The notes under the pieces were generated by a model, which was given only the letters and a program-made list of their open reading frames with translations, ran no database searches and was not told the DNA's origin. From NCBI GenBank assembly GCA_027605045.1, contig JAQFWX010000007.1:434001-498000 (forward strand): a stretch of DNA of 64,000 nucleotides, given 5' to 3'. Below are positions 36,269-47,295 of this stretch, piece after piece. Position numbers and translations under genes: made by a program. Position 1 is the first letter of the stretch. Every line of letters starts with the position of its first letter. The stretch is from Phallus indusiatus. Its lineage: Eukaryota > Basidiomycota > Agaricomycetes > Phallales > Phallaceae.

Positions 36269-38434
36269 TCACTTTAGTTCATTAAAGCTTTGCAACAATG
36301 ATGGGGCAGCATTCCACTCCTCTTCCCACCCATCTCGCACATCTTTATGACCATGTCTCACAGGGATACCCAGAACTCCGGTATATAGCACCGTCTCCGA
36401 TCCCACAGCATGCTCCCCGATTAACGTGGGCAACACAGCCCGCGCGAAAATCAAGTTAGAGTTCGGGTCCAGTCTCACCGCTCTACCTTTGCGTCCGTTC
36501 GCCTCCGTCGTACTCGTACTCGTTGAGAGACCAACAATACCCGATACTCCTGCCGAGGACCTCGCCAACGCAGCACCATCTTTCTCGAGTTTCCCTTGTG
36601 ACAATGACAAAGGGCCTGGGAAGTCTTCTAACGCGCGTCCGTCTTCACGTTGACCGTATATCGCCCAGCCGCCCTCAGCTGAAACGAGGCTTCTTCTCGT
36701 CCTGATAACGTGCTTTCGTACGTGCCATGCTTTATGTTGAGGTGTAGGGGGAATGAGCAAGGTGAGGACTTCAACGTCCGGCCACGGCTTCCAACTGCTG
36801 GACAGCCGGCCGTTCTCAATTTTCGCATCGAGAGTGTCTCTACGGACTTTCCACGTCTCTCCACTGTCGTCGCTCAGTGCGAGCGTAGAATCGCCTCCGA
36901 TTTCCTCAAGCGACTCGTTCGCGACGGGAACGCTGAATCCGAAGCTAGCGCTGTAGGCAAGTTTCCCATATTTTTGGGCACTATGACGGAGTGGGTAGTG
37001 GCATTTCTGGCCGGACGATAAGAGAAAAGTGTGATTGCCCATATTCGTAACGAATTGTAAGGGATGATCAAGTCCAACTGTGCATTCGCGCAAAATGGCG
37101 GGATAAGGAAGGCTCTTCCACTGCAGACCAGAAAGGGTGGGACTCTGGAAGAGCGAGAGGTATAAATGATTTGCAGCACCAATAAGGTGAGCCCGGGGAG
37201 TTGTAGTTCTCTAATATGTTGTGATTGGGATATACGTATCCTAACGTGACGATTCCGTCGGTGTCGAGGAAGGGCTGTTTGGTCCAGTAACGGAGATTAC
37301 GAAGTAAGAGACCTTTGATCACGCCCCAAGTGAACGGACCGTCGGGTAAGACATCTGCGAATGCCAAAGCACCCCAGAACGAAGCTTGAGCGAACCTGTA
37401 GGTGGAACTGCGACCGAAAGGAATAGCGGGACCTGATGATATCGTTTGTCAGAAAAAAAAAACTACTTTAGTGGTGCAAATGATTTCCGTGTGCTTACCA
37501 TCAGGATCGAAATAGTGGATAAAATGGGCAGCAAAGAGATTTGCTCGTTTACGATATTCTTGGCAACGTTCGGGATCTTCCTTTTGGGCCAACTTTGAGT
37601 AAACGAGTTGAGCAAATTGGATAGCGAATGAGGAAGAATAGTAGTCTAGTTGACGGACACCCTCTGGACCATCTCTGGACCATCCTACGCTAATATTGAG
37701 TTAAGAGCAAAGCAGGATGTAAACTTAGGAATAACCTTGTCCTAGGTAAAATGTATCAAGGTGATCTAAATCGGCTTTCATCCGCGTAGGGGAGAAATGG
37801 GGTGATTCCACTTTGGAGAGGCCGAGATTCGCAAATACCTAAGTATACTCAGAGAAAAAGCCTTAACAAATTAGAATTCGGCAAAGTTACTCTGAACCAT
37901 AACCAATTCGTATCGGGCATTTCCTATCAAGAATCAATTTGAATTACAAGAAAAAAAGAAATTTTTTAACTAGGTCTTTCTCTTTACCTTATCGTTCATT
38001 CCTCCAAGCCATTGCTCCATGTTCTGTTTCGCCTTGTCATCAAGGACATCCCAAATCTGCTCCTTGGCGACGGCAAGCGTGAACCCAATAGCGGAGCATT
38101 CTACCATACGTTGATCCTTATTGCGCATATTTCCCCAGAATTCCTCATGGTCTGGGTTCGTCCCGCTTGCAAACCCTTTGATCCATCTCGCAGTGCCTTT
38201 GTAGTATCCTCCGCCAGCCAAAAGAGATGCCAAGGCCCAAAGAGGCCTCGAAAAAGTTTCTAATTGGGCCGCACGTTCGTCATAGTGCGTCGCAGTATTT
38301 CCCAGCCGTATCAAAGCACCTCCAGGCGAAGTATGGCGTTCAAGAGGGTGCAAGATGTCTTCCAAGAATGACTTCAAATGTTCCTTTGTCTTCAAAGGGT
38401 TTTGTTCAATAGAGCGGGAGTATGAGCTGGCCAT
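36269..38434 (-). pseudogene. DUF2264 family protein with apparent frameshift
   Basis: About five introns and over 600 codons match DUF2264, whose members I recall as linked to glycoside hydrolase family 154 (beta-glucuronidase-type). Landmarks: [110 protein letters not shown] and FVTNMGNHTFLLSSGQKCHY. At about 37110 the frame breaks: the upstream frame ends shortly after [10 protein letters not shown], and the rest ([15 protein letters not shown] onward, about 270 codons) continues in another frame. No GT-AG intron can bridge it. Either the gene is a recent pseudogene or there is a sequencing indel. There is no obvious signal peptide. Confidence 0.82.
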
Positions 38435-38648
38435 GAGAGAATGTAGATTGTAAAAAAATAGTTTATCGGCCACGCATTCTTTTCTCTTAGTTTTTGAGTG
38501 TGTGCAGACCAGCTGAGCACAGACCGGAATGACCAAGATTACAAGCGGCCCGCTCGGCAAGCGAAGACCCCAGTTCTTCCGCGGTTTATCCGGCGTTAAT
38601 ATTTTACGCTCCGCTCGAAAGAATCTCAAGATGCGTGACCGTGAGGTC

Positions 38649-38660
38649 GTGACGCGTGAC
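38649..38660. promoter_or_regulatory. 12-bp MCB/CRE-like motif, copy 1
   Basis: GTGACGCGTGAC lies 215 bp upstream of the DUF2264 start. It contains an MluI cell-cycle box core (ACGCGT) flanked by TGAC half-sites. The same 12-mer (reverse complement) occurs at 48783 and 52955. Two further CGTGAC elements lie just upstream (38634-38650). Confidence 0.45.
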
Positions 38661-39036
38661 GAACACGCTATTTTTATTTTTCTTTGTCCTCATCACTTTG
38701 GACATAAAACGCAGGGACATCTGTACATGTTACATGGACATTAATGGCCTGTGAACAATTCCTACATATGGACAATTCACTTTGGCCAACAACAGAACGG
38801 AAAATGGCCAGAAAGGAGTGGACCCGACAAAGCCAAATCATTCAGCCTCCATAACGTGTTCGTCGCGTTGCTTGCCCATCTTTCCTTTGTGGACCAGGTC
38901 CACATTTACAAGTCATACTTATGCAGAGGGATAATGTCCTTTATCCTTTCGTGGACGCTATCGACACTATAAAACCAAGCAAAGCTGTATCATTTACGGA
39001 CCCTCCCTCCATTACATTCATAAAGAGCGTCCCCCA

Positions 39037-39714
39037 ATGGCAACCTCACTCGCCAAAGCAACCTTTCACCTCAGGAAACTCTTCTTTTTCTCAAAGAACA
39101 TCGACTTAATACCAATGCCATTTTCAAACGGCAATACTTGGTTTACGATGAGATGCCGTTCTCCAACCAGTACCCTGGTATCCGACCGTATTCAATCTCA
39201 AACAACCCTTTATTCCACGTCCACCGGTGACACCTTCAGCTTCTCAACTCAGCTCAATACCACGAATTTCCGTTGCATAACATGCGATTCGGGAACGGCA
39301 TGCGAACAACGATCGCGCTGCCTCAATGCCATCAAGTGCGTTAAAGCTCGCTTCATTCGCTGCCCAAATTGACCTTTGCTTATTCTCTTCATCAGACAGA
39401 ACATGTTGAACATTTCAAGCCATCTGCCAGAAGAAGACGCGCGAGAAGAACTACTGTCGTACTATGACGCGCACTGCGCATATGAGTACTATAATCAACG
39501 ATACATCAGGAGCAAGGCCAAACTTTCTCGTGGCCACTTGGAGCTTGCCTTCTTCGAGAAGCAGGCCAAGAGTCGGAAAATTCTGTCACCTGGTCTTCTT
39601 GAAGATATGGAAAAAGCGAGACAGAAGATTGCCGCAGGAGAGAGAGAATGCGAACGGGCTGCCGCCGAAGTACGAGACAGAGCTAGGGCTTTGTTCGAAC
39701 TAGGTCGATTTTGA
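39037..39714 (+). CDS. hypothetical protein with C-terminal coiled coil
   Basis: The model joins 39037-39335 to 39396-39714 by a 60-bp GTGCGT-CAG intron, giving 205 residues. Two upstream frames are both coding-like, so the N-terminal half is uncertain. The C-terminal half is firm: LPEEDAREELLSYYDAHCAY, then a helix LSRGHLELAFFEKQAKSRKI and LEDMEKARQKIAAGEREC to the stop. It is strongly helical and charged. A TATA-like CTATAAAA lies near 38968. I do not recognise a family. A shorter protein starting at the ATG at 39403 is possible. Confidence 0.45.
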
Positions 39715-40119
39715 ACCGCTTTTACTTAACGCTCTGGCATTTTAATTTTCTTTCCTCATTTTTTAATGTATATCATTTTTATGTATCTTACATTACATGT
39801 GTAGCTGTATCTTCTTTTATATTCAATGGCGCAATCTTTCAGTCTGGCGTAGATGCTTTCAAAATCAAACTCCTGCTTACTTTCCGTCTGAGCTATGAAC
39901 AAAGAGTTATAGGAAAATAGATCATTCACGGTCAAAAAATTATTTCACTTTTATCCGTACGTCTGACCAAATATGTACACAATTTACACAAGGCTTAGCA
40001 GACGACTACAGACAGATATTGTTATTTCACTTCAAAGTAAATGATTCTTGGCCTAATTATTTTGAATGAGGGGTATAAATAAACATAGTTCCCTACAAAA
40101 ATTTATGGCCTTAGACTGA

Positions 40120-41100
40120 CTATGCTTTTTCTTCCTTAAACATTGGAAAAACGCGTTCTCTGAAATCAGTTGAGTCGTTGACATGAGGGAATGGTTTGTT
40201 AGGTTTCGGACTAACAAGGGAAAGTTATATGAACTTGGAAAGTTTGAGGGAACATGCCGTAAAACTTACACTCCCAGATATGCACACAACGGTCCCCATC
40301 CTTGCGATACCTCGTAGATAAGCAGTTTATCTGCAGGGATAAGCTTCTTAATGCGTTCGTTATGAACAATAATGGCCTGTTGTGTATCTGTTTCCAGAAG
40401 ACCTTCGTGATACCGAGCTGAAGCAATGTTTGCAGTGAGGTTGGCGACCCAGTGACAATGACAACGACTGAACTTTTGGGTACGAACCTAGCATATCCTG
40501 CTCAAACCATTCCAGAATAGCCTGTTGATACGGAGTACGGTTTTTGTTTGCACGCAAAACTTCGATGGCTGGTATAATAGTCTGCTTCATGCTGGTTTCC
40601 CACTTGGTCGGATCTCGTGTTGCCTGGGAGGGTAATTATTACAAAAAAAGAAATGGGCATGAAAGGTACCCACCAAAATATATTTAGCATCGGGATAAGC
40701 TTCATAAATTGCTTCAGGGTATATAACTAGCGGATAATCCAAAAGAGAGTTATAAGAATCTAACAGGGATCGGACATCATCTACGGTTGCCAGTCCTGAT
40801 TTGAATTTTAGTCTCAGTTAGATAAAACATCGCAGAAGTAGACTTACCTTTCCCGATGTTATGCCATGCCTTGACATGATCGGGATCCTTTCTGCCTAAC
40901 AACACCCCCATCTTGTGAAACGGACCGAAGCCTAACTCAACTAATGCCAATGCTAGACTCATAGTCTATGATGGTATATGTCCATCTGCTTTGTTTATTT
41001 TCGATGAATATATTGAACTTACACCAGTCCGGCCCAACCCCAACGAGATTACCTTTGGGGGGCCCGTCGTTTTTGTCTCGCGGTTTGACTCGGAGGACAT
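40120..41100 (-). CDS. fungal sulfotransferase-like P-loop protein
   Basis: Six exons (41100-41023, 40965-40848, 40795-40674, 40623-40488, 40417-40270, 40210-40120) give 230 residues in consistent phase. The first junction creates KVISLGLGRTGTMSLALALV, a PAPS-binding-type P-loop, followed by ELGFGPFHKM. Later blocks are PDHVKAWHNIGKG, YPLVIYPEAIYEAYPDAKYI, ATRDPTKWETSM, IPADKLLIYEVSQGWGPLCA and the family ending NKPFPHVNDSTDF. This matches the Sulfotransfer_4 family, often misnamed NAD-dependent epimerase in fungal annotations. Substrate is unknown. The start ATG at 41100 is in a different frame from a longer open stretch that overlaps it. Confidence 0.85.
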
Positions 41101-41797
41101 TATTGATACCGAGGTGATTGCAGACCCAGCGTCGACTCACGTTATTTATATATAAAGATTGAACGGGGAACGCCACGATGTACGGGCTATTTTATATATA
41201 GTCACCACGCCTCCATGTATAGCGAAAATTGAATATTGATAACAATCATAATTCAACCACAAGCGAAAGAGCCACATAAACGTAATGCCTTGAATTCAGA
41301 TACGTCATGAGCAAGCATGAGCACTAAAGAAATGGTGGTTAATATGCGCATGCGATGGCGGTGGAATATGTATTTAGACCGCATGTCATCAGTCTATCAA
41401 TCTGTAAATGAAACGAGGCAGTTTCTGAAGACAAATAAGACGTGCAACAAGTGAAGTGCCTGGTAAATTGGTTACGTGCCAATGATTCTTGGAAGGGTAC
41501 CAGAAGATACTTACTGCACATGAATGAGTATGTCATACTGCGTTTTGAAAACAATTGATCACCTCTTGCAAATGTGGGCCTGAATCCTCCGCCCGAATTC
41601 TTTAAACGTAATTTTTTTTTGCAATGTGCACGAACGGTTTGTGTGAGAGAGAATTTGGACCAAGTTTTACCCTATTCTATATACTTTATAAATACTTTAT
41701 ATTTAATTAATTTTACGGAGCTAGCGCTGACGGCAGAAGTTGAAAAATCACAAGTGGGAAGGGGTCAAAGCCATTTGTAGTCGTAACATCTGGTAGC

Positions 41798-41880
41798 AGC
41801 TGCCGTGGCGCAGCGGGACAAACTATTATGTAACTCAAATCAAACTCAAAGGTCTCCGGATCGAATCCCGCTGTGAGTCC
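41798..41880 (+). pseudogene. decayed initiator-tRNA-like sequence
   Basis: The first 21 bases (AGCTGCC, GTGGCGCAGCGGGA) are almost identical to the acceptor and D-arm start of fungal initiator tRNA-Met. They include a perfect pol III A box (41806-41816). A B-box-like GGATCGAATCC at 41858-41868 keeps the initiator-type A54. Between them the D-stem 3' strand and the whole anticodon arm are replaced by an AT-rich 29-nt stretch. The T stem (TCCGG/CCCGC) and acceptor stem do not pair. It is therefore a pseudo-tRNA or the head of a tRNA-derived SINE. Confidence 0.6.
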
Positions 41881-42643
41881 ATAAAATGCGGGACATGCCT
41901 AGGCATAACAATCCTCATGCACTGATCTCTTTTTGCCCGGTTTATTGTTTTTTTTTTTTTCAAATTCTTAAACCAATCTTGACACCATATAATTATGAAC
42001 TTTTCCTCCCAATTTTATTGAGATTGTCATCGTCCCGACTCCCCAGGCGCTTGTTGCTTCATCAATATCTCATTGTTTAGCGACTCAGCTGAAAACCCCT
42101 CCCCATTATCCAACCTAACTCAAAAGTTGTTCATATTTATCATGTTTACACGGGATTAATAACAGGTTTAGGTTGGAAAAGAAATTCGATAGGGTTACAC
42201 CGCCGCTGTGCGATGACCGTCGATGACGCGAACAAACTCAACAGTGATAATATCTATGTCTGATTTATTCTTACTCGTAAGTCCTTTGTTTTTCGTCGAG
42301 CATATGAACCTCATTTTCACCAGAAGTAATTTCTTAACTCAACGCGACACAGCGGAGAATACCAATATTTGAATCGGAATTCTCCGGAAATCGGTCCACG
42401 CCCATCCAACCAGCAGGCTCAGGCTGGTCTCGCCCTCCATCCACTTATCACACCCATACTTTCCACTCAGTAAGTATGAATGAACACTTGGGAAATTGTT
42501 CTTCATGACGCGGCTAACGTCTACTGCGCTCGTCCAATCGGAACCGGTACAACTACGAAAGGCCCATTAGCTCCCGAACTGTTGACGTGGAAGCAACGTG
42601 GAACTCTAATCGCGCGTCAATAAACGATATTTTTCTCTCTGCT

Positions 42644-42649
42644 TATAAA
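42644..42649 (+). promoter_or_regulatory. TATA box of maltose acetyltransferase gene
   Basis: TATAAA at 42644-42649 lies 45 bp upstream of the ATG, within CTGCTTATAAACGACTCC. Confidence 0.5.
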
Positions 42650-42693
42650 CGACTCCACTTAGTCCTTATCTCCGTGCTTCAACTTCTTGAAGA

Positions 42694-43936
42694 ATGTCTA
42701 ACGAAGAAGAAGCTCAGCGTGCTTTGACCGAACGAGAAAAGATGCTGCGAGGATTGGCGTACGATGCAATGGGGGATCAGGACCTCATAGCTGGCCGACT
42801 CCGAGCACGGAAATATCTCAAGGCTTATAATGTTGGAGGCTTAAAGTCCTTTACTGTGTTGGTTTTGATGAATCATTTTTCCAGGATTATCCCCCTGCAA
42901 CGTACCAGCCGGAAACCCCTGGTTTCAACGCTTTCGGTCCCGATGAGAGGTTTCAAATACTTGCAGGTACGTCAATTGAGCCTATAGTCTGTCGTTGTCT
43001 TGGGTGTTCATTCCTCTCCTAGATCTGTTTGGGATGTCGCTGGAGGACGCCAGACGTGATCTTGCTATTGAACCTCCTTTTTATTGTGATTTCGGTACCA
43101 ATATCAAGTTCAAAGGGCCATGTGTATGATTCATTTTCAGCAAGAGAACAAGACACACTTTCTAACTTTACTTTTCTAATCAGTATATGAACTTTAATTG
43201 CACTGTACGTTCTTTCGCACCTGAGGTAAAGCTTCAAGCTGAACATAGCTTAACATTTTCCAGATTTTAGGTAGAGCCTTTGCGATATCAACCGATGACC
43301 TGATGAAAAAACCTTTATACAAGATTGCGCTAATGTTACCATCGGTAGCCGAGTGATGTTTGCGCCTAGCGTTCATGTGAGGGACCTTCGTACCTATTAT
43401 TTATTCGCTAGGCTTCACGATCTAATTCAGCTTTACGCGGCCACTCATTCTGTAGACGTCGTAGAACGAAGAGCGGGGCTGGAGAGAGCTTATCCAATTA
43501 TTGTGAGCCGTTTCTTTTCTTTTATACAGCAACGGAAGCGTTGACATGTGTTTGTTTCTCTCTCCATAGATTGGCGATGATGTATTTGTATTTTCTAAGA
43601 TCAGATATCATGCAATTGATTGTGTTTTAGGTATGGATTGGTGGGAATGTAACTATAATAGGACCATGCACTATAGGAAATGGTAACGTTGTATTCTTTG
43701 GTCATCTGATTGCGGGTTTATCCAATCGTTTTTTTCTGATTCGTTTTTGAAGGTGTAACGGTTGCCGCTGGGGCTGTTGTACGTGCTTCTATCGTTTGCC
43801 AGGTATATAAAAATACATGTTAAAACTAATACATCATCTTCAGGTGAAGGGGCTTATACCAGATAATGTTGTCATTGGGGGTAATCCAGCAAGGATTTTG
43901 AAGTACCTCGATCCACCACCCCCGCTCGATCAATAA
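42694..43936 (+). CDS. maltose/galactoside O-acetyltransferase (LbH hexapeptide family)
   Basis: This cytosolic trimeric enzyme would transfer acetyl from acetyl-CoA to the 6-hydroxyl of a sugar. Seven or more exons join to give the family layout. The N-terminal Mac domain reads RALTEREKMLRGLAYDAMGD, LRARKYLKAYN, YQPETPGFNAFGPDERFQI. The hexapeptide-repeat helix reads PPFYCDFGTNIKFKGPCYMN, VTIGSRVMFAPSVHV, then VERRAGLERAYPI, VWIGGNVTIIGPCTIGNGVT, VAAGAVVKGLIPDNVVIGGN and PARILKYL. A somewhat long loop contains LHDLIQLYAATHSVDV. All repeats look intact. The C-terminus is short and proline-rich (DPPPPLDQ). In fungi the physiological substrate is unproven. Confidence 0.9.
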
Positions 43937-45445
43937 GCCATTCAATTCTTCTAGCTTCTGCAATGCAAGCTGAAATTGTAGAGATTTGATATGATCATGA
44001 GATCCGATCAACGTCGGTTTTCCTGTTGGGTTTTTCAATGTTACGAATACAAGGACGTTACATCATTCTTTACTTTGAGAAATTGTGACATCCGCAGTTG
44101 AATTTCACTGCTGCCCGCCACACAATAGAGATTAATACTTGGTACTCTCAAGTTCGACATACCCAATGGGGATCCTTTGAATCGTTGGAGCATGCCCGCT
44201 CATACACGAATTACAGGTATCACTTACTCACATGTACAATGGTCTCTTTCTGGCAATACTTTACTCGGCTTGTGTAGAAAAAGTCTCATTGCTATGTCTC
44301 ACGAATCAGTTTCAGATTGTTACTGCGCAGTTTGAGTCTCATGTCGTCATGCAGATCCGACTACGTATACGTACATCGGTACGTGTGTATCCATCATCCG
44401 TTTCTTATGTATCATTCTCGTTGACAATTTAGTGCCCCTCCAGCTTTTTATGGCGGTTGAGCTCAGCTATGCGTCTCGGCTACTAGCTAACTCGGTTCTC
44501 CATGTGGTGAGTGGTTTGTTCTTTCTTTCTGCTATCAGATTTTGAATTTAACTGGCTAATGGCCGGTAATAGCAAGTGAGAACGGTCCGTCTGTTCGTCG
44601 GAGTGTTATTATTTTGATCCGAAAATTGACAATTCGCGCCGTTTTTATATTCATTCAACGGGTATGAAAACAAGCGTAGAAAATGCACAGCACGCGCGAG
44701 CAAGTTCGGTCAGATCACTAATGCGCTGCTTGGTCATTGGTGCAGTGCCGCCTACACTGAAAAGCAGTCGTCTCTGTCCCATAATCCGTGAATCACCTTT
44801 GGCGGTGAGAATCAACTTCTCCAAATTTTTGAAACGTATTCTTTCACTATAGTTATGGAAATATCGCCGAGAAGGCAAATGTTTCCATGTTGAAATCAAT
44901 TTCTCAATATTCCAATATGTGTGGGTGCTAGGGCGCTTACCCGGGAGGCACACAAGGCTCGCTCAAGTGCCATTGTATTTTCTTCGTGTGGTACATCAAA
45001 CGCACACACTACGCAACTTCTTATGCCGACCAACTTTTTGATCAATCTGGTTATTCGCACATCATTTTCGCTATATCTCAATACCTGAGCGAACGCAAGC
45101 CATCGCACGGCTGGACACATCAAATTGTGGTCCCTTGTATTATTCTGGATCTAGGATCCCAAAAAAAGAAGAAAAAGGAAAATTGGGAAGACGTTTAGTC
45201 AAATCAATGAGGAGATATAATCAACTGGCAAAGAGCGCAATTGCGCCGAAGATGCTCTTCAATTTGTTAGCCATGGCGCGTATGTAAAGGTGTCTAACTC
45301 AAACAAGGTAGTGCTTTTCCTTGGTACTTAAGGGGAACTTGTCTTACCTGGTAACCTCAACAGCTCGGTAGCGCCCCCCCTTCCTACGACACTACTCCCT
45401 CACCCTCCTCACTTACACTCTCGCCCTTTTCCCTCACCCCACGAC
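43937..45445. other. intergenic with weak coding-like fragments
   Basis: No confident gene. The stretch 44460-44515 reads QLFMAVELSYASRLLANSVL before a GTGAGT donor on the plus strand, and a minus-strand fragment is listed separately. From 45375 a CT-rich tract forms the PLAC8-1 core promoter. Confidence 0.4.
44651..45123 (-). pseudogene. possible F-box/LRR-like protein fragment
   Basis: Two minus-strand frames read as coding: CPAVRWLAFAQVLRYSENDV to ALERALCASR, then KLISTWKHLPSRRYFHNYSE to DLTELARACCAFSTLVFIPV and a stop. A donor GTAAGC follows ALCASR, but the only in-phase acceptor implies a 38-bp intron, shorter than others here. The style (leucines at spaced positions, TELARACCAF) recalls the C-termini of Agaricomycete F-box proteins. 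No F-box or start is visible. Probably a relic. Confidence 0.3.
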
Positions 45446-46132
45446 ATGTCGGAGCCAACCTTGCCACCACCAGCAAAAACGGCGAGCACACGCGTTAGAG
45501 TCGTCAGAATACAGCCACCTCCAACCCCCCCAATGCACACCAATGGCGGTAGCAAAAACGCCTTACGCAAGCCTGTCGACCAACGAGGCCATCGGGAATG
45601 GAGCTACGATTTGACAGATTGTGTCGGCGATTGTGGGACCTGTAAGTTTGATTTCATTCTTTTTTGTTCGATCATCAAAATACAAAATACTATATTTCTT
45701 TGTTGAATCATAAACTGATTCGTGGTGATAGGCTGCTTTGCATTGTTTTGCCCCTGTATCGTTTTCAGCAAAAATAAAACTCGCTTGGAGCATTTAAAAG
45801 AAACAGGAGAGAGACATCCAGACAGAGGAACAGGTTTCACTCGCGATTGTTTCTATCATTTTCTTCTGTGTGCCGTCTGTTGTAACTGTTTGATCCAGGT
45901 ATGGTTTTTTCTATTGTTTTTTTAACCTGTGATTGTAGAGAGCTAATCGTCTTTTTGCTCCGATTAGTCGGGCGTTAGATCAAAGATTAGATCAAGATAC
46001 CGTATCAGTGATGTCGGCTCAGACTGTTGCACGGGCCTCTGTTGTACATCATGCGAACTCACACAAGAGAGTAGAGAGTTGGAGTTAGAGGAGGAGAATT
46101 TGATTCAGCGTAACATCAACATTCGAATTTAG
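45446..46132 (+). CDS. PLAC8-family Cys-rich protein 1
   Basis: Three exons (45446-45641, 45732-45898, 45968-46132) give 175 residues. PLAC8 (Cys-rich, FCR/FCS) proteins are small plasma-membrane-associated proteins linked to cell-size control and metal or calcium resistance in plants and fungi. Landmarks: a Pro-rich N-terminus, REWSYDLTDCVGDCGT, CCFALFCPCIVFSKNKTRLE, a hydrophobic Cys stretch YHFLLCAVCCNCLIQ, and CCTGLCCTSCELTQESRELE. The CCxxCPC and CCxxCxxCELTQESxE signatures are complete. It is convergent with PLAC8-2. Unlike its two paralogues here, the ATG is in the first large exon. Confidence 0.92.
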
Positions 46133-46591
46133 ATTTTTTGCATTCACCTCATAATCGTATACGTATTAGTATGTCCATCTGTTCTTATACCATTGGCAAC
46201 GCTTCCCTTTCTTTTGGTTTCGGGTCATTATCCACTTCTGTTCATGACATCTGTAATTTATCCTTTCAAAATTCATGTATTCTCACATATATCTATATCT
46301 ATAATTCAACGTAGCCGTTATTGATAAAAATGGAATGAAGAACCCGAGAAGCGCAATGCCCAGCCCACCATTATCATCGCACGACGCTGAATCAAAGAAC
46401 GACGAATAAATTAAAGTCATGAGAGTCATAAGTGACATAGAAGTAATAGAAAGTGGAGAAGAATAGGAGTACAAGTCCATATTGGGATACTTAGGCGGCG
46501 TGGGTGAATACGTCCGTAATTATCGTTGCACCAGTCGGCTGGCACCCCCAGCAAGAAATTCAGTAATCAGACCATCACATGTATCACCATT

Positions 46592-47295
46592 TCAACCAGG
46601 TTTTACTATAGCCCTTTCTTCCAAAAACAACTCCTTGCTGGACTGTGTTAATTCACACGAATAGCAGCACCATGAGGCACATGTGTCGTTGCAGTTATCA
46701 CCACGGATACTATATCGTCCCCGAATTCTCTCTCGTAGTCGTTTCTGGGTTTGAATCATTTGTTAGAAGCAAAGATGAGAAATAATGCGTTTGAGCAAAC
46801 CTGTAAAAAGCAACTTGACCAACAAAGTGGATAAAGCAAACAATAACGCCAACAGTCGCTACCGCAAGGGTCGCCCACCAGGGGATGTGCAGTGCCTTCC
46901 TTTTCTAGGTATTCAATGCGCGATTTGTTTTGGTTGTAAATTATACACGGGCATATCCAAGCAATAAAGCCTATAATCGCAAGTTGACGTAGGGAGAAAC
47001 GAAAAAAAAAAGAATTGGTGTCCCTTACATGTACCAGTACCAGCTCCACCGAGACAGTCAAAAAATGTATAACTCCAGTCGCGTAGACCGTTTGAGTCAA
47101 ATTCTTTTCTGAGAATATTTCGACTGTCTCGACGGTGTCTACGCATTTGAGGAGTTTGTCTCGGTTGTTCGTCAATTACATCGCGACTAGCACGCGAGGC
47201 CGTGGACTAGCAAAAAGAAAAACTCTTTGTGGTTATTATGACTTTCCTGTCTGTACAATATATTGAAAAAACAGACAGATAGACGAACATACCAT
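46592..47295 (-). CDS. PLAC8-family Cys-rich protein 2
   Basis: Four exons: a first coding exon that is only the ATG (47295-47293), then 47206-47029, 46970-46801 and 46744-46592. They give 167 residues in consistent phase. Landmarks: STASRASRDVIDEQPRQTPQ, LRDWSYTFFDCLGGAGTGT, FIAWICPCIIYNQNKSRIEY, a Cys/Trp hydrophobic run LYPLCWSSCFLQ, and CASWCCYSCELTQSSKELFL. The N-terminus is basic and disordered. The one-codon first exon parallels PLAC8-3 and argues for common descent of those two. An alternative start in a longer upstream frame does not splice in phase. Confidence 0.85.

Noticed and set aside
36423..37021. Plus-strand frames of 60-103 codons
   Set aside because: Antisense to the DUF2264 coding sequence, which has clear family blocks on the minus strand.
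40937..41176. Sulfotransferase-like gene starting in the longer frame from 41176
   Set aside because: That frame destroys the P-loop and cannot splice in phase. The frame from the ATG at 41100 gives the GLGRTGT motif across the first intron.
46283..46480. Minus-strand hydrophobic 65-codon frame
   Set aside because: It lies in the convergent 3' space between PLAC8-1 and PLAC8-2 with no family resemblance. Low-complexity Ser/Leu composition suggests chance.
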